A DNA stretch of 15,278 bases from contig CABTZA010000025.1 in the NCBI GenBank assembly GCA_902489225.1, forward strand, positions 1 through 15,278, read 5' to 3'. The DNA is from an uncultured Collinsella sp. (GTDB lineage: Bacteria > Actinomycetota > Coriobacteriia > Coriobacteriales > Coriobacteriaceae). Made by a program: the position numbers and the translations under genes. The notes under the pieces are model-generated. The model did not search any database and had not been told where the DNA came from. It was given only the letters and a program-made list of their open reading frames with translations. How positions within the stretch are numbered: position 1 is the first letter of the stretch; every line of letters begins with the position of its first letter. This document shows positions 9,545 to 15,278 of the stretch, one piece after another.

Positions 9545-10192
9545 CTAGAGCGTGCCGTAGATGCGATCGCCGGCGTCGCCCAGGCCGGGAACGATGTAGG
9601 CAGCCTCGTTGAGATGGTCGTCGATAGCGCAGGTATAGATATGCACATCTGGGTCCTTCTCGGTCAGCGACTTGAGGCCCTCGGGGGCAGCGACGATGCA
9701 CAGCATGCGGATGTCCTTGACACCGCGCTCGCGCAGGTAGCTGATGGCCATCTCGGCCGAACCGCCCGTGGCGAGCATGGGGTCGACGACCAGGCAGATG
9801 CGCTGGTCGATATCCTTGGGCATCTTGCAGTAATACTCGTGCGGCTCGTGGGTGACCTCGTCGCGCTCCATGCCGATGTGGCCCACGCGAGCGGAGGGCA
9901 CCAGGTCGAGGATGCCGTCGACCATGCCAAGGCCCGCACGCAGGATGGGCACGATGGCGAGTTTCTTGCCGGCAAGCTGTTTGAACGTGGCGGTAGTGAT
10001 GGGGGTCTCGACCTCGACGTCTTCCATGGGCAGGTCGCGCATGGCCTCGTAGCCGTCAAAGAGCGCAAGCTCGCGCACGAGCTGGCGGAACTGGTTGGTG
10101 CCGGTGCTCTTGTCGCGCAGGATCGACAGCTTGTGCTGGACGAGCGGATGGTCGACAAGCGTCACGCGGGACGTATCGTAGGTGACGGTCAT
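9545..10192 (-). CDS. upp: Uracil phosphoribosyltransferase
   Basis: Upp makes UMP from uracil and PRPP in pyrimidine salvage. The 215-residue product shows [13 protein letters not shown] (78-90), the PRPP loop [11 protein letters not shown] (135-145) and the uracil-binding end [16 protein letters not shown] (199-214). The frame is open for 21 more codons upstream, but the ATG at 10192 is chosen because [10 protein letters not shown] begins the conserved fold and AAAGGGG (10203-10209) lies ten bases upstream. It follows glpK by 123 bases, which hold no gene and only weak promoter-like sequence. Adjacency of upp to atpI-atpB is also seen in Bacillus. The 5-FU target role is family knowledge. 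Confidence 0.97.
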   Translation of the reverse strand: MTVTYDTSRVTLVDHPLVQHKLSILRDKSTGTNQFRQLVRELALFDGYEAMRDLPMEDVEVETPITTATFKQLAGKKLAIVPILRAGLGMVDGILDLVPSARVGHIGMERDEVTHEPHEYYCKMPKDIDQRICLVVDPMLATGGSAEMAISYLRERGVKDIRMLCIVAAPEGLKSLTEKDPDVHIYTCAIDDHLNEAAYIVPGLGDAGDRIYGTL

Positions 10193-10202
10193 GGGTTGAT
10201 TG

Positions 10203-10209
10203 CCCCTTT
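10203..10209 (-). promoter_or_regulatory. Ribosome binding site deciding the upp start
   Basis: AAAGGGG is ten bases before the ATG at 10192. The upstream in-frame start at 10255 has no comparable site and adds residues not found in the family. Confidence 0.6.
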
Positions 10210-10315
10210 CGTTGCGGCCGGAAGATGGCCTTGCTGACAAGACGCATGGCGACATTGTTGCCTCGCGCCGTGCATAAGTTTAACGGTTTGTTGTATCGAG
10301 CAGCTCGTCGCAACC

Positions 10316-11857
10316 CTACTGAGCGGTGTTGAGCGAACGCTTGACGGCATCACGCCAACCAGCGAGGTTGCTCTCACGGCGCTCGGCGGACATGTGAGGA
10401 TGGAAGACTTTGACGATCTGAGCGTTTTGCTCCAGCTCCTCCAAATCCTCCCAATAGCCGACAGCAAGGCCCGCCAAGTACGCGGCGCCAATCGCCGTGG
10501 TCTCCACCGTCTCGCACTGCAGCACGGGGATATCCAGCAGATCAGCCTGGAACTGCATGATGAACTCGTTGCGCGAGGCGCCGCCATCGACGGACAGGCG
10601 CTCGATCGAAAGACCCACGTCCTGCTCCATGGCACGCAGCACGTCATAGCTCTGATAGGCCATGGACTCGCAAGCGGCACGCACGATGGTCGCGCGACTC
10701 GAGGCGCCGGTCAGACCGCATACGATGCCGCGGGCGTGCGCGTCCCACCAAGGTGCACCCAAGCCCGCAAAAGCGGGGACAAAGTAGCATCCCTCGTTGT
10801 CGCTGATCGAGGAGGCGAGCCGTGCCGATTCGGATACGTTGGAGATAACGCCCATGTTGTCGCGCAGCCAGTTCATCGTTGAGCCGGCGGCAAAAATAGA
10901 ACCCTCGAGCGCATAGCTGACCTTGCCGTCCGCAGCGATACCGATGGTGGAGACCAGGCCATTCTTGGATTCGACGATCTCGTCGCCGGTATTCATGAGC
11001 ATAAAGCAGCCCGTGCCATAGGTGTTTTTGGTCTGGCCGGGATGGAAGCAGCAGTGACCGAACAGCGACGCCTGCTGGTCGCCCGCCACACCCATGATGG
11101 GCGGCATGTTGGTCATGATGTCGCTCGCGACGTGACCGTAGTCACCGGAGCTCCAACGGACCTCGGGCATCATGGCACGCGGGATGTCGAAGAGAGCCAG
11201 CAGGTCATCGTCCCAGTCCAGCGTATGAATATTGAAGAGCGCTGTGCGGCTGGCATTGGTGTAGTCGGTGGCAAAGGTTTGACCGCCGGTGAGGTTGTAG
11301 ATGAGCCAGGTGTCGATGGTGCCAAACATAAGGTCGCCCGCCGCCGCGCTCTCGCGCGCGCCGTCGACGTTGTCGAGAATCCATTGCACCTTGGAGGCCG
11401 AGAAATACGGGTCGAGCGTAAGGCCGGTGCGGGAACGCACCAGCTCCTCGCAGCCCTGCTCGGCCAGTTTATCGATTGTCGAGGCGGTGCGGCGACACTG
11501 CCACACGATGGCGTTGTAGATAGGCTGGCCACTCACGCGGTCCCATACCACCGTGGTCTCGCGCTGGTTGGAGATACCGATGGCGGCGATGCGATCGGAA
11601 TGGATGCCGCTCTTAAACTGGACCTCCATCATCACGCCGATCTGGCTGGCAAGCACCTCCGTGGGATCCTGCTCCACCCAGCCGGGGCGCGGGAAGCTGG
11701 TTTTGACGCTACGACGCGCCTGGGCGACGATGCAGCCGTACTCGTCGACGATGGTCGCGAGCACCGAGGTGGTGCCGCAGTCGAGCGCCATGATGTAGGA
11801 ACCGCCAAAGTTAAACGAGGCATCTTCCATGCCCAGGCTGCCCAGATTCAACGACAT
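10316..11857 (-). CDS. glpK: Glycerol kinase
   Basis: GlpK phosphorylates glycerol to sn-glycerol 3-phosphate in the cytoplasm. The 513-residue product has the FGGY-kinase layout: ALDCGTTS (24-31, where most GlpK have DQGTTS), SNQRETTVVWD with Arg99-Glu100, IVWQCRRT, DPYFSASK with Tyr151, GVAGDQQASLFG with Asp260, and DGGASRNEFIMQFQADLL (424-441). These are the glycerol-binding and ATP-binding landmarks. An extra N-terminal tail of about 18 residues precedes the first strand; ATG at 11857 is kept because AAAGGTG lies about seven bases upstream. The YHF-type loop whose histidine is phosphorylated by HPr in Firmicutes is replaced by SDIMTN. The gene follows tsaC by 13 bases, and no glpF or glpD is nearby. 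Confidence 0.95.
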   Translation of the reverse strand: MSLNLGSLGMEDASFNFGGSYIMALDCGTTSVLATIVDEYGCIVAQARRSVKTSFPRPGWVEQDPTEVLASQIGVMMEVQFKSGIHSDRIAAIGISNQRETTVVWDRVSGQPIYNAIVWQCRRTASTIDKLAEQGCEELVRSRTGLTLDPYFSASKVQWILDNVDGARESAAAGDLMFGTIDTWLIYNLTGGQTFATDYTNASRTALFNIHTLDWDDDLLALFDIPRAMMPEVRWSSGDYGHVASDIMTNMPPIMGVAGDQQASLFGHCCFHPGQTKNTYGTGCFMLMNTGDEIVESKNGLVSTIGIAADGKVSYALEGSIFAAGSTMNWLRDNMGVISNVSESARLASSISDNEGCYFVPAFAGLGAPWWDAHARGIVCGLTGASSRATIVRAACESMAYQSYDVLRAMEQDVGLSIERLSVDGGASRNEFIMQFQADLLDIPVLQCETVETTAIGAAYLAGLAVGYWEDLEELEQNAQIVKVFHPHMSAERRESNLAGWRDAVKRSLNTAQ

Positions 11858-11870
11858 CGCTTACACCTTT

Positions 11871-12614
11871 CTATTGCATCGGGTCGGACAGAACCCGCTC
11901 GATCTCTGATGCGGGAAGCACGCCTTGGCGCAGGATCTGAAGCTCGCCATGCTTAAACGTCACGATGGTCGAAGCGTCGCGGCACGGGGTCTCGCCCGCG
12001 TCGACGGCCACATCGACCCCCTCCAGAATGCGGTCCTCAACGTCGGCAAAGCTTGCCGGCGCGGGCGCGCCGTGCGTATTGGCGCTGGTGCAGGCAAGCG
12101 GACTGCCGCAGGCGCGGATGAGCGCCTGCACCACAGGAGAGGCCGAAGCGCGCAGGGCCACGGTGTCGTCGGCAGCGCGCATAAAGGTCGGCACGCAGGG
12201 GGCTGCCTTGACCACGATAGTCAGGGCGCCCGGCCAGCATCGTTGGGCAAGCGCGCGGGCCTCATGAGGGATATCCACGCCATAGCGATCGAGTGCCTCG
12301 GCATCATCAACCAGCCAGGCAACCGTTTGCGTGAGCTCGCGCTGCTTGAGGGTAAAGATACGACGATAGCCGGTACCGAGTGCGGGGACCGCGGCGCCGT
12401 TGACGGTGGCCTGCGGATCGCGCGGCCACGGCAGAGGTTCACTTGTATCTTGTGGAACGGCATCCGAGAAGGCGTTGACTGCCACGGCGACACCGTAGAC
12501 CGTCTCGGTTGGAATAAGCGCCAGGCCACCGCGACCGAGTAGCTCGGCCGTACGCTCGACGGCGAGCCGATGCGGCTCACGCGTTCCCTCGAATACCCGA
12601 TAGACCGTCTGCAT
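11871..12614 (-). CDS. tsaC: Threonylcarbamoyl-AMP synthase (TsaC/YrdC family)
   Basis: TsaC makes threonylcarbamoyl-AMP from threonine, bicarbonate and ATP for the t6A modification of ANN-decoding tRNAs. The 247-residue product contains GGLALIPTETVYGVA (29-43), FTLKQRELTQ with Lys90 and Arg92, CWPGALTIVV (126-135), VALRAS and LACTSANTHG with Ser177 and Asn179, which are the K/R/S/N residues of the active site. About 30 extra residues (roughly 51-82, Pro-rich) are inserted between the first motif and the KxR motif. It lacks the extra C-terminal Sua5 domain. ATG at 12614 has AAGGGG 11 bases upstream, a long spacing. In Mycobacterium the homologue follows prmC; here hicAB sits between them. Confidence 0.93.
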   Translation of the reverse strand: MQTVYRVFEGTREPHRLAVERTAELLGRGGLALIPTETVYGVAVAVNAFSDAVPQDTSEPLPWPRDPQATVNGAAVPALGTGYRRIFTLKQRELTQTVAWLVDDAEALDRYGVDIPHEARALAQRCWPGALTIVVKAAPCVPTFMRAADDTVALRASASPVVQALIRACGSPLACTSANTHGAPAPASFADVEDRILEGVDVAVDAGETPCRDASTIVTFKHGELQILRQGVLPASEIERVLSDPMQ

Positions 12615-12748
12615 GTGTATGCCAGCCCCTTACGCCCTGGTGCAAGTTTGTTTACTGTGGGGCATTCTCGCACGAAACATTCAACCTATTTGCCCAGAGC
12701 GCATGTTGGTTTGGTGAGCGGCTCTAGTAGTCGGTGAAAGTGAGGGGG

Positions 12749-13195
12749 TTATTGGACTGCGACGAACTTCTTTGGCCTGCCGGCGTGGCGTTTTTGGGCG
12801 GCGTAGCGCTCGATGCTGTCTATCGTTATCATCCGACGGCCGTCGACGAGTTCAACATCGAGCTTTCCGGCTTTGACCAGAGCGGTAATCCGCGGAGCGG
12901 AGACTTTGAGGTCCAGCGCTGCGTCTTTAAATGTTCGGCACGCCGCTTCCCGAGCGTCCTCGTGGTCGATTTCGACTGAAAGGGCCACGACCTCGGCCGA
13001 GCGTTCGTACCCCGCCGGAGTCAAACCGTTGTTGAGGTCGTCGGCCAAAAACGCCATCAGCGCCTCGGTGGCATGGGCAATCGCTTCTTCGCGCGTATCG
13101 CCATCGGCAAAGGCGCCGGGAATCTGCGGGAAACTGGCGCAGTAACCGTCGTCTTCTTTTATGAGAACGCAGTCATAGGTAAATCGCTGCCTCAT
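12749..13195 (-). CDS. hicB: HicB-family antitoxin with excisionase-like DNA-binding C-terminus
   Basis: HicB binds and blocks the HicA toxin and represses their operon. In the 148-residue product, residues 1-55 form the HicB-like partial RNase H fold (FTYDCVLIKEDDGYCASFPQIPGAFADGDTREEAIAHA pattern). The C-terminal part (about 83-135) resembles a MerR/excisionase-type helix-turn-helix: VSAPRITALVKAGKL, then DGRRMITIDSIERY. It ends with HAGRPKKF, which contains an AT-hook-like GRPKK. Most HicB proteins end in an XRE-type or ribbon-helix-helix domain. ATG at 13195 is chosen because GGAGG (13200-13204) lies four bases upstream; the frame is open 15 codons further. It follows hicA by 11 bases. 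Confidence 0.87.
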   Translation of the reverse strand: MRQRFTYDCVLIKEDDGYCASFPQIPGAFADGDTREEAIAHATEALMAFLADDLNNGLTPAGYERSAEVVALSVEIDHEDAREAACRTFKDAALDLKVSAPRITALVKAGKLDVELVDGRRMITIDSIERYAAQKRHAGRPKKFVAVQ

Positions 13196-13199
13196 TTTG

Positions 13200-13204
13200 C
13201 CTCC
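13200..13204 (-). promoter_or_regulatory. Ribosome binding site deciding the hicB start
   Basis: GGAGG lies four bases before the ATG at 13195, in the 11-base gap after the hicA stop. It rules against the longer frame that begins inside hicA at 13240. Confidence 0.6.
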
Positions 13205-13206
13205 AA

Positions 13207-13392
13207 CTACCATCCAGCTTGGCGACGAATACTTGCCCACGTGCCCTTCTTTGGTCGATCACCACCAGAGCCGTTCACGGTGACAACACGGTCACCAGAA
13301 ACATACTTAGCATGACTACCGATTTGCGCGACCTTCACGAATCCATCGTGCTTGAGTAGGGCAATGATTTCCCGAAAGGTAGGAGGTTGCAT
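13207..13392 (-). CDS. hicA: HicA-family mRNA interferase toxin
   Basis: HicA cleaves mRNA in a translation-independent way when freed from HicB. The 61-residue product has the double-stranded RNA-binding-like fold order of the family. It starts with TFREIIALLKHDGF, then QIGSHAKYV with the catalytic His27, a short strand pair (RVVTV), and ends with KKGTWASIRRQAGW (the GTlxsIlkqag pattern). Length is typical. ATG at 13392 has AGAGGT about seven bases upstream. It is the first gene of the pair, with its own AT-rich promoter and operator. The intact His suggests an active toxin. Confidence 0.9.
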   Translation of the reverse strand: MQPPTFREIIALLKHDGFVKVAQIGSHAKYVSGDRVVTVNGSGGDRPKKGTWASIRRQAGW

Positions 13393-13416
13393 GGGCCGAC
13401 CTCTTTCAGCCGTCCT

Positions 13417-13438
13417 AATTATAAACTACTTTATAATT
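13417..13438. promoter_or_regulatory. Palindromic operator for hicAB autoregulation
   Basis: AATTATAAA (13417-13425) and TTTATAATT (13430-13438) are perfect 9-base arms around CTAC. The palindrome covers the -10 box of the hicA promoter, so a protein bound here would block RNA polymerase. HicB is the likely ligand, given family autoregulation and an AT-rich site that suits its C-terminal GRPKK. The pairing is direct observation; the ligand is inference. Confidence 0.7.
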
Positions 13439-13446
13439 TTTGCTAA
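13418..13446 (-). promoter_or_regulatory. hicAB promoter
   Basis: On the minus strand TTAGCA (13446-13441) and a perfect TATAAT (13423-13418) are separated by 17 bases. Transcription would begin near 13411, about 19 bases before the hicA start. The -35 lies 14 bases after the prmC stop, so the pair can be expressed independently of prmC. Confidence 0.75.
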
Positions 13447-13460
13447 CCAGTTAATAAATA

Positions 13461-14711
13461 TTACTGGCGCTGCTTGGGCTCGGTGACGATGGCTCGGACG
13501 ATGCGGGGGCGATCGGTGAGGTCGTGGACGATATGCACGTCCGAAAGGCCTGCCTGGCGACAGAGCTCGGCCGCAGCGTCGAGCGCGCCCTCGTAGAGCT
13601 CGCAGGCAAAGAGGCCGCCGGCGCGCAGCATGTAGGGCGCCGCGTTGAGCAGGCGGCGGAAGATATCGAGGCCGTCGGCGCCGCCCTCGAGCGCCAGGTC
13701 GGGCTCAAAGTCCTTGACCTCGTGCGGCAGCGAGCGCATGACGTCGGTCGGAATGTAGGGCGGATTGGAGACGAGTACGTCAAAGGTGCCCCACTCTTCG
13801 CGGGGAATGGAGCTCACCAGGTTGGTGAGGCTAAAGGCGACCTCATCTGCCGTGAGGCCGAGGGCGTCGCGGTTTTTGGTGGCCAGATCGATGGCGCGCG
13901 GCTCGATATCGGTAGCAGTGCAGGTGACGTGGCCGCGGCGCTCCCAGGCAAGGGAGAGCGAAATGCAGCCCGTGCCGCAGCCGACCTCGAGAACGCGGGC
14001 AGTGCGGGACTCGGCTGGGGCAGGCGCAGCGGCATCCTGAGCTGAAGCCGTCTCCTGGTCGGCACCCTCGATGGCGATGCCGTATTCGTCGAGCTCGGAC
14101 TCGGCGGCTTCCGCGGCTTCGGCTTCTGCTGCCTGCGCGGCGGCTTCCTCGGCCTCGCGGTCGGCCAGTTCCTCGGCATAGGCACGGCTGCCCAGTACCT
14201 CGCCGCCTAGCGCCGCCTCGTCGGCAGCCGTCAGGTTAGCGGCACGGCGCTCGGCGGTCGCGCGTTCGTCTGCCAACGCGGCCTCAGCCTTGCGTGCCTC
14301 CTCGACCTCATCGTTCCAAGGCAGCTCAACACGCTGACGGGCAGCAGCCTCGGGGCTCAGCACCTCGGCATCCAGATAATTGAGGACTTCCTCGACGAGC
14401 ATCTCGGTCTCGGGGCGCGGAATGAGCACACCGGGGACGCACGCGACGTCGATCATGCGAAACTGCGTGCTGCCGGTGATGTACTGCAGCGGCTCGCCCT
14501 TAGCGCGACGAACAACGGCCGCGTGCATGGTCTCGAGCTGAGCCGCGTTAAGCGTCTCGTCCATGCGCATATATAAGTCGATGCGTGCCAAACCCGTGGC
14601 AGCGCAGAGCAGCCACTCGGCAGAAAGACGGGGGTGCTCCTCGCCGCGCTCGGCCAGGTACTCCTTGGTCCACTCGAGACAACGCTTGATGGTCCAAATC
14701 TCGTTTGCCAT
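13461..14711 (-). CDS. prmC: Peptide chain release factor glutamine methyltransferase with large central insert
   Basis: PrmC methylates the Gln of the GGQ motif in RF1/RF2. The 416-residue product is about 130 longer than usual. The N-terminal helical domain (1-90) leads to PGVLIPRPETEMLVEEVL (93-110). Then comes an Ala/Glu-rich, probably coiled or disordered insert (about 114-237). The methyltransferase follows with VLEVGCGTGCISLSLA (240-255, SAM site) and the catalytic NPPY in VSNPPYIPTDV (315-324). ATG at 14711 is chosen over an upstream in-frame start because MANEIWTIKRCLEW begins the domain and GGAGG lies five bases upstream. prfA, its usual neighbour, is not in the window. The adjoining hicAB has its own promoter. 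Confidence 0.93.
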   Translation of the reverse strand: MANEIWTIKRCLEWTKEYLAERGEEHPRLSAEWLLCAATGLARIDLYMRMDETLNAAQLETMHAAVVRRAKGEPLQYITGSTQFRMIDVACVPGVLIPRPETEMLVEEVLNYLDAEVLSPEAAARQRVELPWNDEVEEARKAEAALADERATAERRAANLTAADEAALGGEVLGSRAYAEELADREAEEAAAQAAEAEAAEAAESELDEYGIAIEGADQETASAQDAAAPAPAESRTARVLEVGCGTGCISLSLAWERRGHVTCTATDIEPRAIDLATKNRDALGLTADEVAFSLTNLVSSIPREEWGTFDVLVSNPPYIPTDVMRSLPHEVKDFEPDLALEGGADGLDIFRRLLNAAPYMLRAGGLFACELYEGALDAAAELCRQAGLSDVHIVHDLTDRPRIVRAIVTEPKQRQ

Positions 14712-14729
14712 GGGGCCCTCCCCTCTTAA

Positions 14730-14743
14730 GCGCCGGACGGCGC
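14730..14743 (-). other. GC-rich hairpin in the prmC leader
   Basis: GCGCCG (14730-14735) pairs perfectly with CGGCGC (14738-14743) across two bases. It ends about eight bases before the prmC ribosome binding site and is not followed by a T-run, so it could affect translation but is not a terminator. Confidence 0.4.
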
Positions 14744-14759
14744 GCGAATGTCGGAGCAG

Positions 14760-14786
14760 ATTGTAAGCGAGGCCAGCGCTCGGCAA
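14760..14786 (-). promoter_or_regulatory. Possible prmC promoter
   Basis: On the minus strand TTGCCG (14786-14781) and TACAAT (14765-14760) are separated by 15 bases. The -10 is identical to that of the atp promoter, but the spacing is short. It would give a leader of about 40 nt carrying the hairpin at 14730-14743. Confidence 0.4.
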
Positions 14787-15102
14787 GGGGCGATTGAAGG
14801 CGATTATCGAGAATCAGCCCAGATTTTTGCACCGGGCTCGCTCAAAGTGTTCATTCGCCGACGTCTAGATTTGCATTCGTCAAGCTTTTGGCAAGGTTGC
14901 CCCAAAACTAACCAATATCTAACCAAGAACTTGCCAAACCACTTGACGCGCGACGCATCAAAAAATGCACTGCGACTTCTTGGACGATTATTCGAGCAAT
15001 ATTTTCAATAGCAGATGAAGGCTGCTGATTACTTTAAGCAGTTAGACAGCTTAATTTCTAACAAAGCAGATTAAATAAACTTGAAAAGTAATTTACCCAA
15101 CC
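14787..15102. other. AT-richer intergenic stretch without a supported gene
   Basis: No convincing gene, tRNA or known RNA motif is seen. The stretch is visibly richer in A and T than its neighbours. It contains paired copies of CTAACCAA (14908-14915 and 14919-14926, 11 bases apart). These lie inside the inverted repeat TTTGGCAAG/CTTGCCAAA (14887-14895 and 14930-14938). A plus-strand open frame at 14748-15011 has no ribosome binding site and no recognisable protein. Confidence 0.5.
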
Positions 15103-15131
15103 TAGTCATTTAAGAACGTCCCCAATGACTA
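15103..15131. repeat. Inverted repeat TAGTCATT / AATGACTA
   Basis: TAGTCATT (15103-15110) and AATGACTA (15124-15131) are perfect 8-base arms around TAAGAACGTCCCC. It lies between the AT-rich stretch and the GC-rich palindromic element and may mark the boundary of a small mobile or repetitive unit. No transposase gene is present. Confidence 0.5.
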
Positions 15132-15179
15132 CCCCGCATCCGGAGCAAGGCAACGCCGCAGGTAGAGGGCGGACAGCGA

Positions 15180-15277
15180 AAACGCCCCTAAGCGAGCAAG
15201 GTGACGTGAAAGAGGAGGGAAGCGTACTTTGGTACGCGACCGACGATTGAACGTCAGATTGCCGCTTAGGGGCGTTT
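15180..15277. repeat. Nested palindromic element of about 98 nt at the right end
   Basis: AAACGCCCCTAAGCG (15180-15194) pairs perfectly with CGCTTAGGGGCGTTT (15263-15277). Inside are GCAA/TTGC (15196-15199 with 15259-15262), TGACGT/ACGTCA (15202-15207 with 15251-15256), and a terminal hairpin GCGTAC-TTTG-GTACGC (15222-15237). A related unit may begin at 15143, since GAGCAAGG recurs at 15143 and 15194 and is followed by similar purine-rich sequence. The layout resembles a folded intergenic repeat (REP or MITE-like) or a structured RNA. The window ends one base after it, which is typical of an assembly break in a repeat. Confidence 0.7.
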
Positions 15278-15278
15278 G

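Noticed and set aside
14100..14170. Repetitive gcggcttc-like DNA resembling a tandem repeat
   Set aside because: It is the coding sequence of the Ala/Glu-rich insert of prmC, in frame and without regular unit length or spacers.
14748..15011. Plus-strand open frame of 87 codons divergent from prmC
   Set aside because: No ribosome binding site, no recognisable protein, and it overlaps the likely prmC promoter.

Overview
The window carries one continuous minus-strand gene cluster. The high-GC coding style, the gene order and the protein motifs suggest an actinobacterium of the class Coriobacteriia, probably a gut Collinsella or close relative. That assignment comes from recall of gene order and protein style, not from a search. 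Every convincing gene is on the minus strand, so transcription runs from high to low coordinates.

Layout in transcription order. Positions 14712-15278 have no supported gene. They hold a compact inverted repeat and a roughly 98-nt nested palindromic element that ends one base before the window does. Then come prmC (release-factor glutamine methyltransferase, with a large Ala/Glu-rich insert), an AT-rich promoter/operator, the hicA-hicB toxin-antitoxin pair, tsaC (tRNA t6A synthesis), glpK (glycerol kinase) and upp (uracil phosphoribosyltransferase). After a terminator-like hairpin and a promoter comes the complete F1Fo ATP synthase operon: an AtpI-like membrane protein, then atpB, E, F, H, A, G, D and C. 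A strong intrinsic terminator separates atpC from murA, which is followed 12 nt later by a LytR-CpsA-Psr (LCP) family gene that runs off the left edge.

The order prmC-tsaC-(upp)-atpI-atpBEFHAGDC-murA combines neighbourhoods known from Mycobacterium (hemK-sua5-rfe-Rv1303-atp, with murA nearby) and Bacillus (ywlC region, upp-atpI-atp, murAA nearby). Against that background hicAB and glpK are the non-canonical members. The functions cover translation fidelity (prmC, tsaC), energy (atp, glpK), pyrimidine salvage (upp) and cell-wall synthesis (murA, LCP).

The ends suggest this is a whole draft contig. Bases 54-74 are identical to the 21-nt Illumina P7 primer, inside the LCP frame, so the first ~74 bases should not be trusted. 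The right end stops inside what looks like a dispersed palindromic repeat. No CRISPR array, tRNA, rRNA, prophage or intact insertion sequence was seen. The least explained items are the terminal palindromic element, the prmC insert, the hicAB promoter-operator with an unusual HicB C-terminus, and the terminator sitting directly on the murA ribosome binding site.
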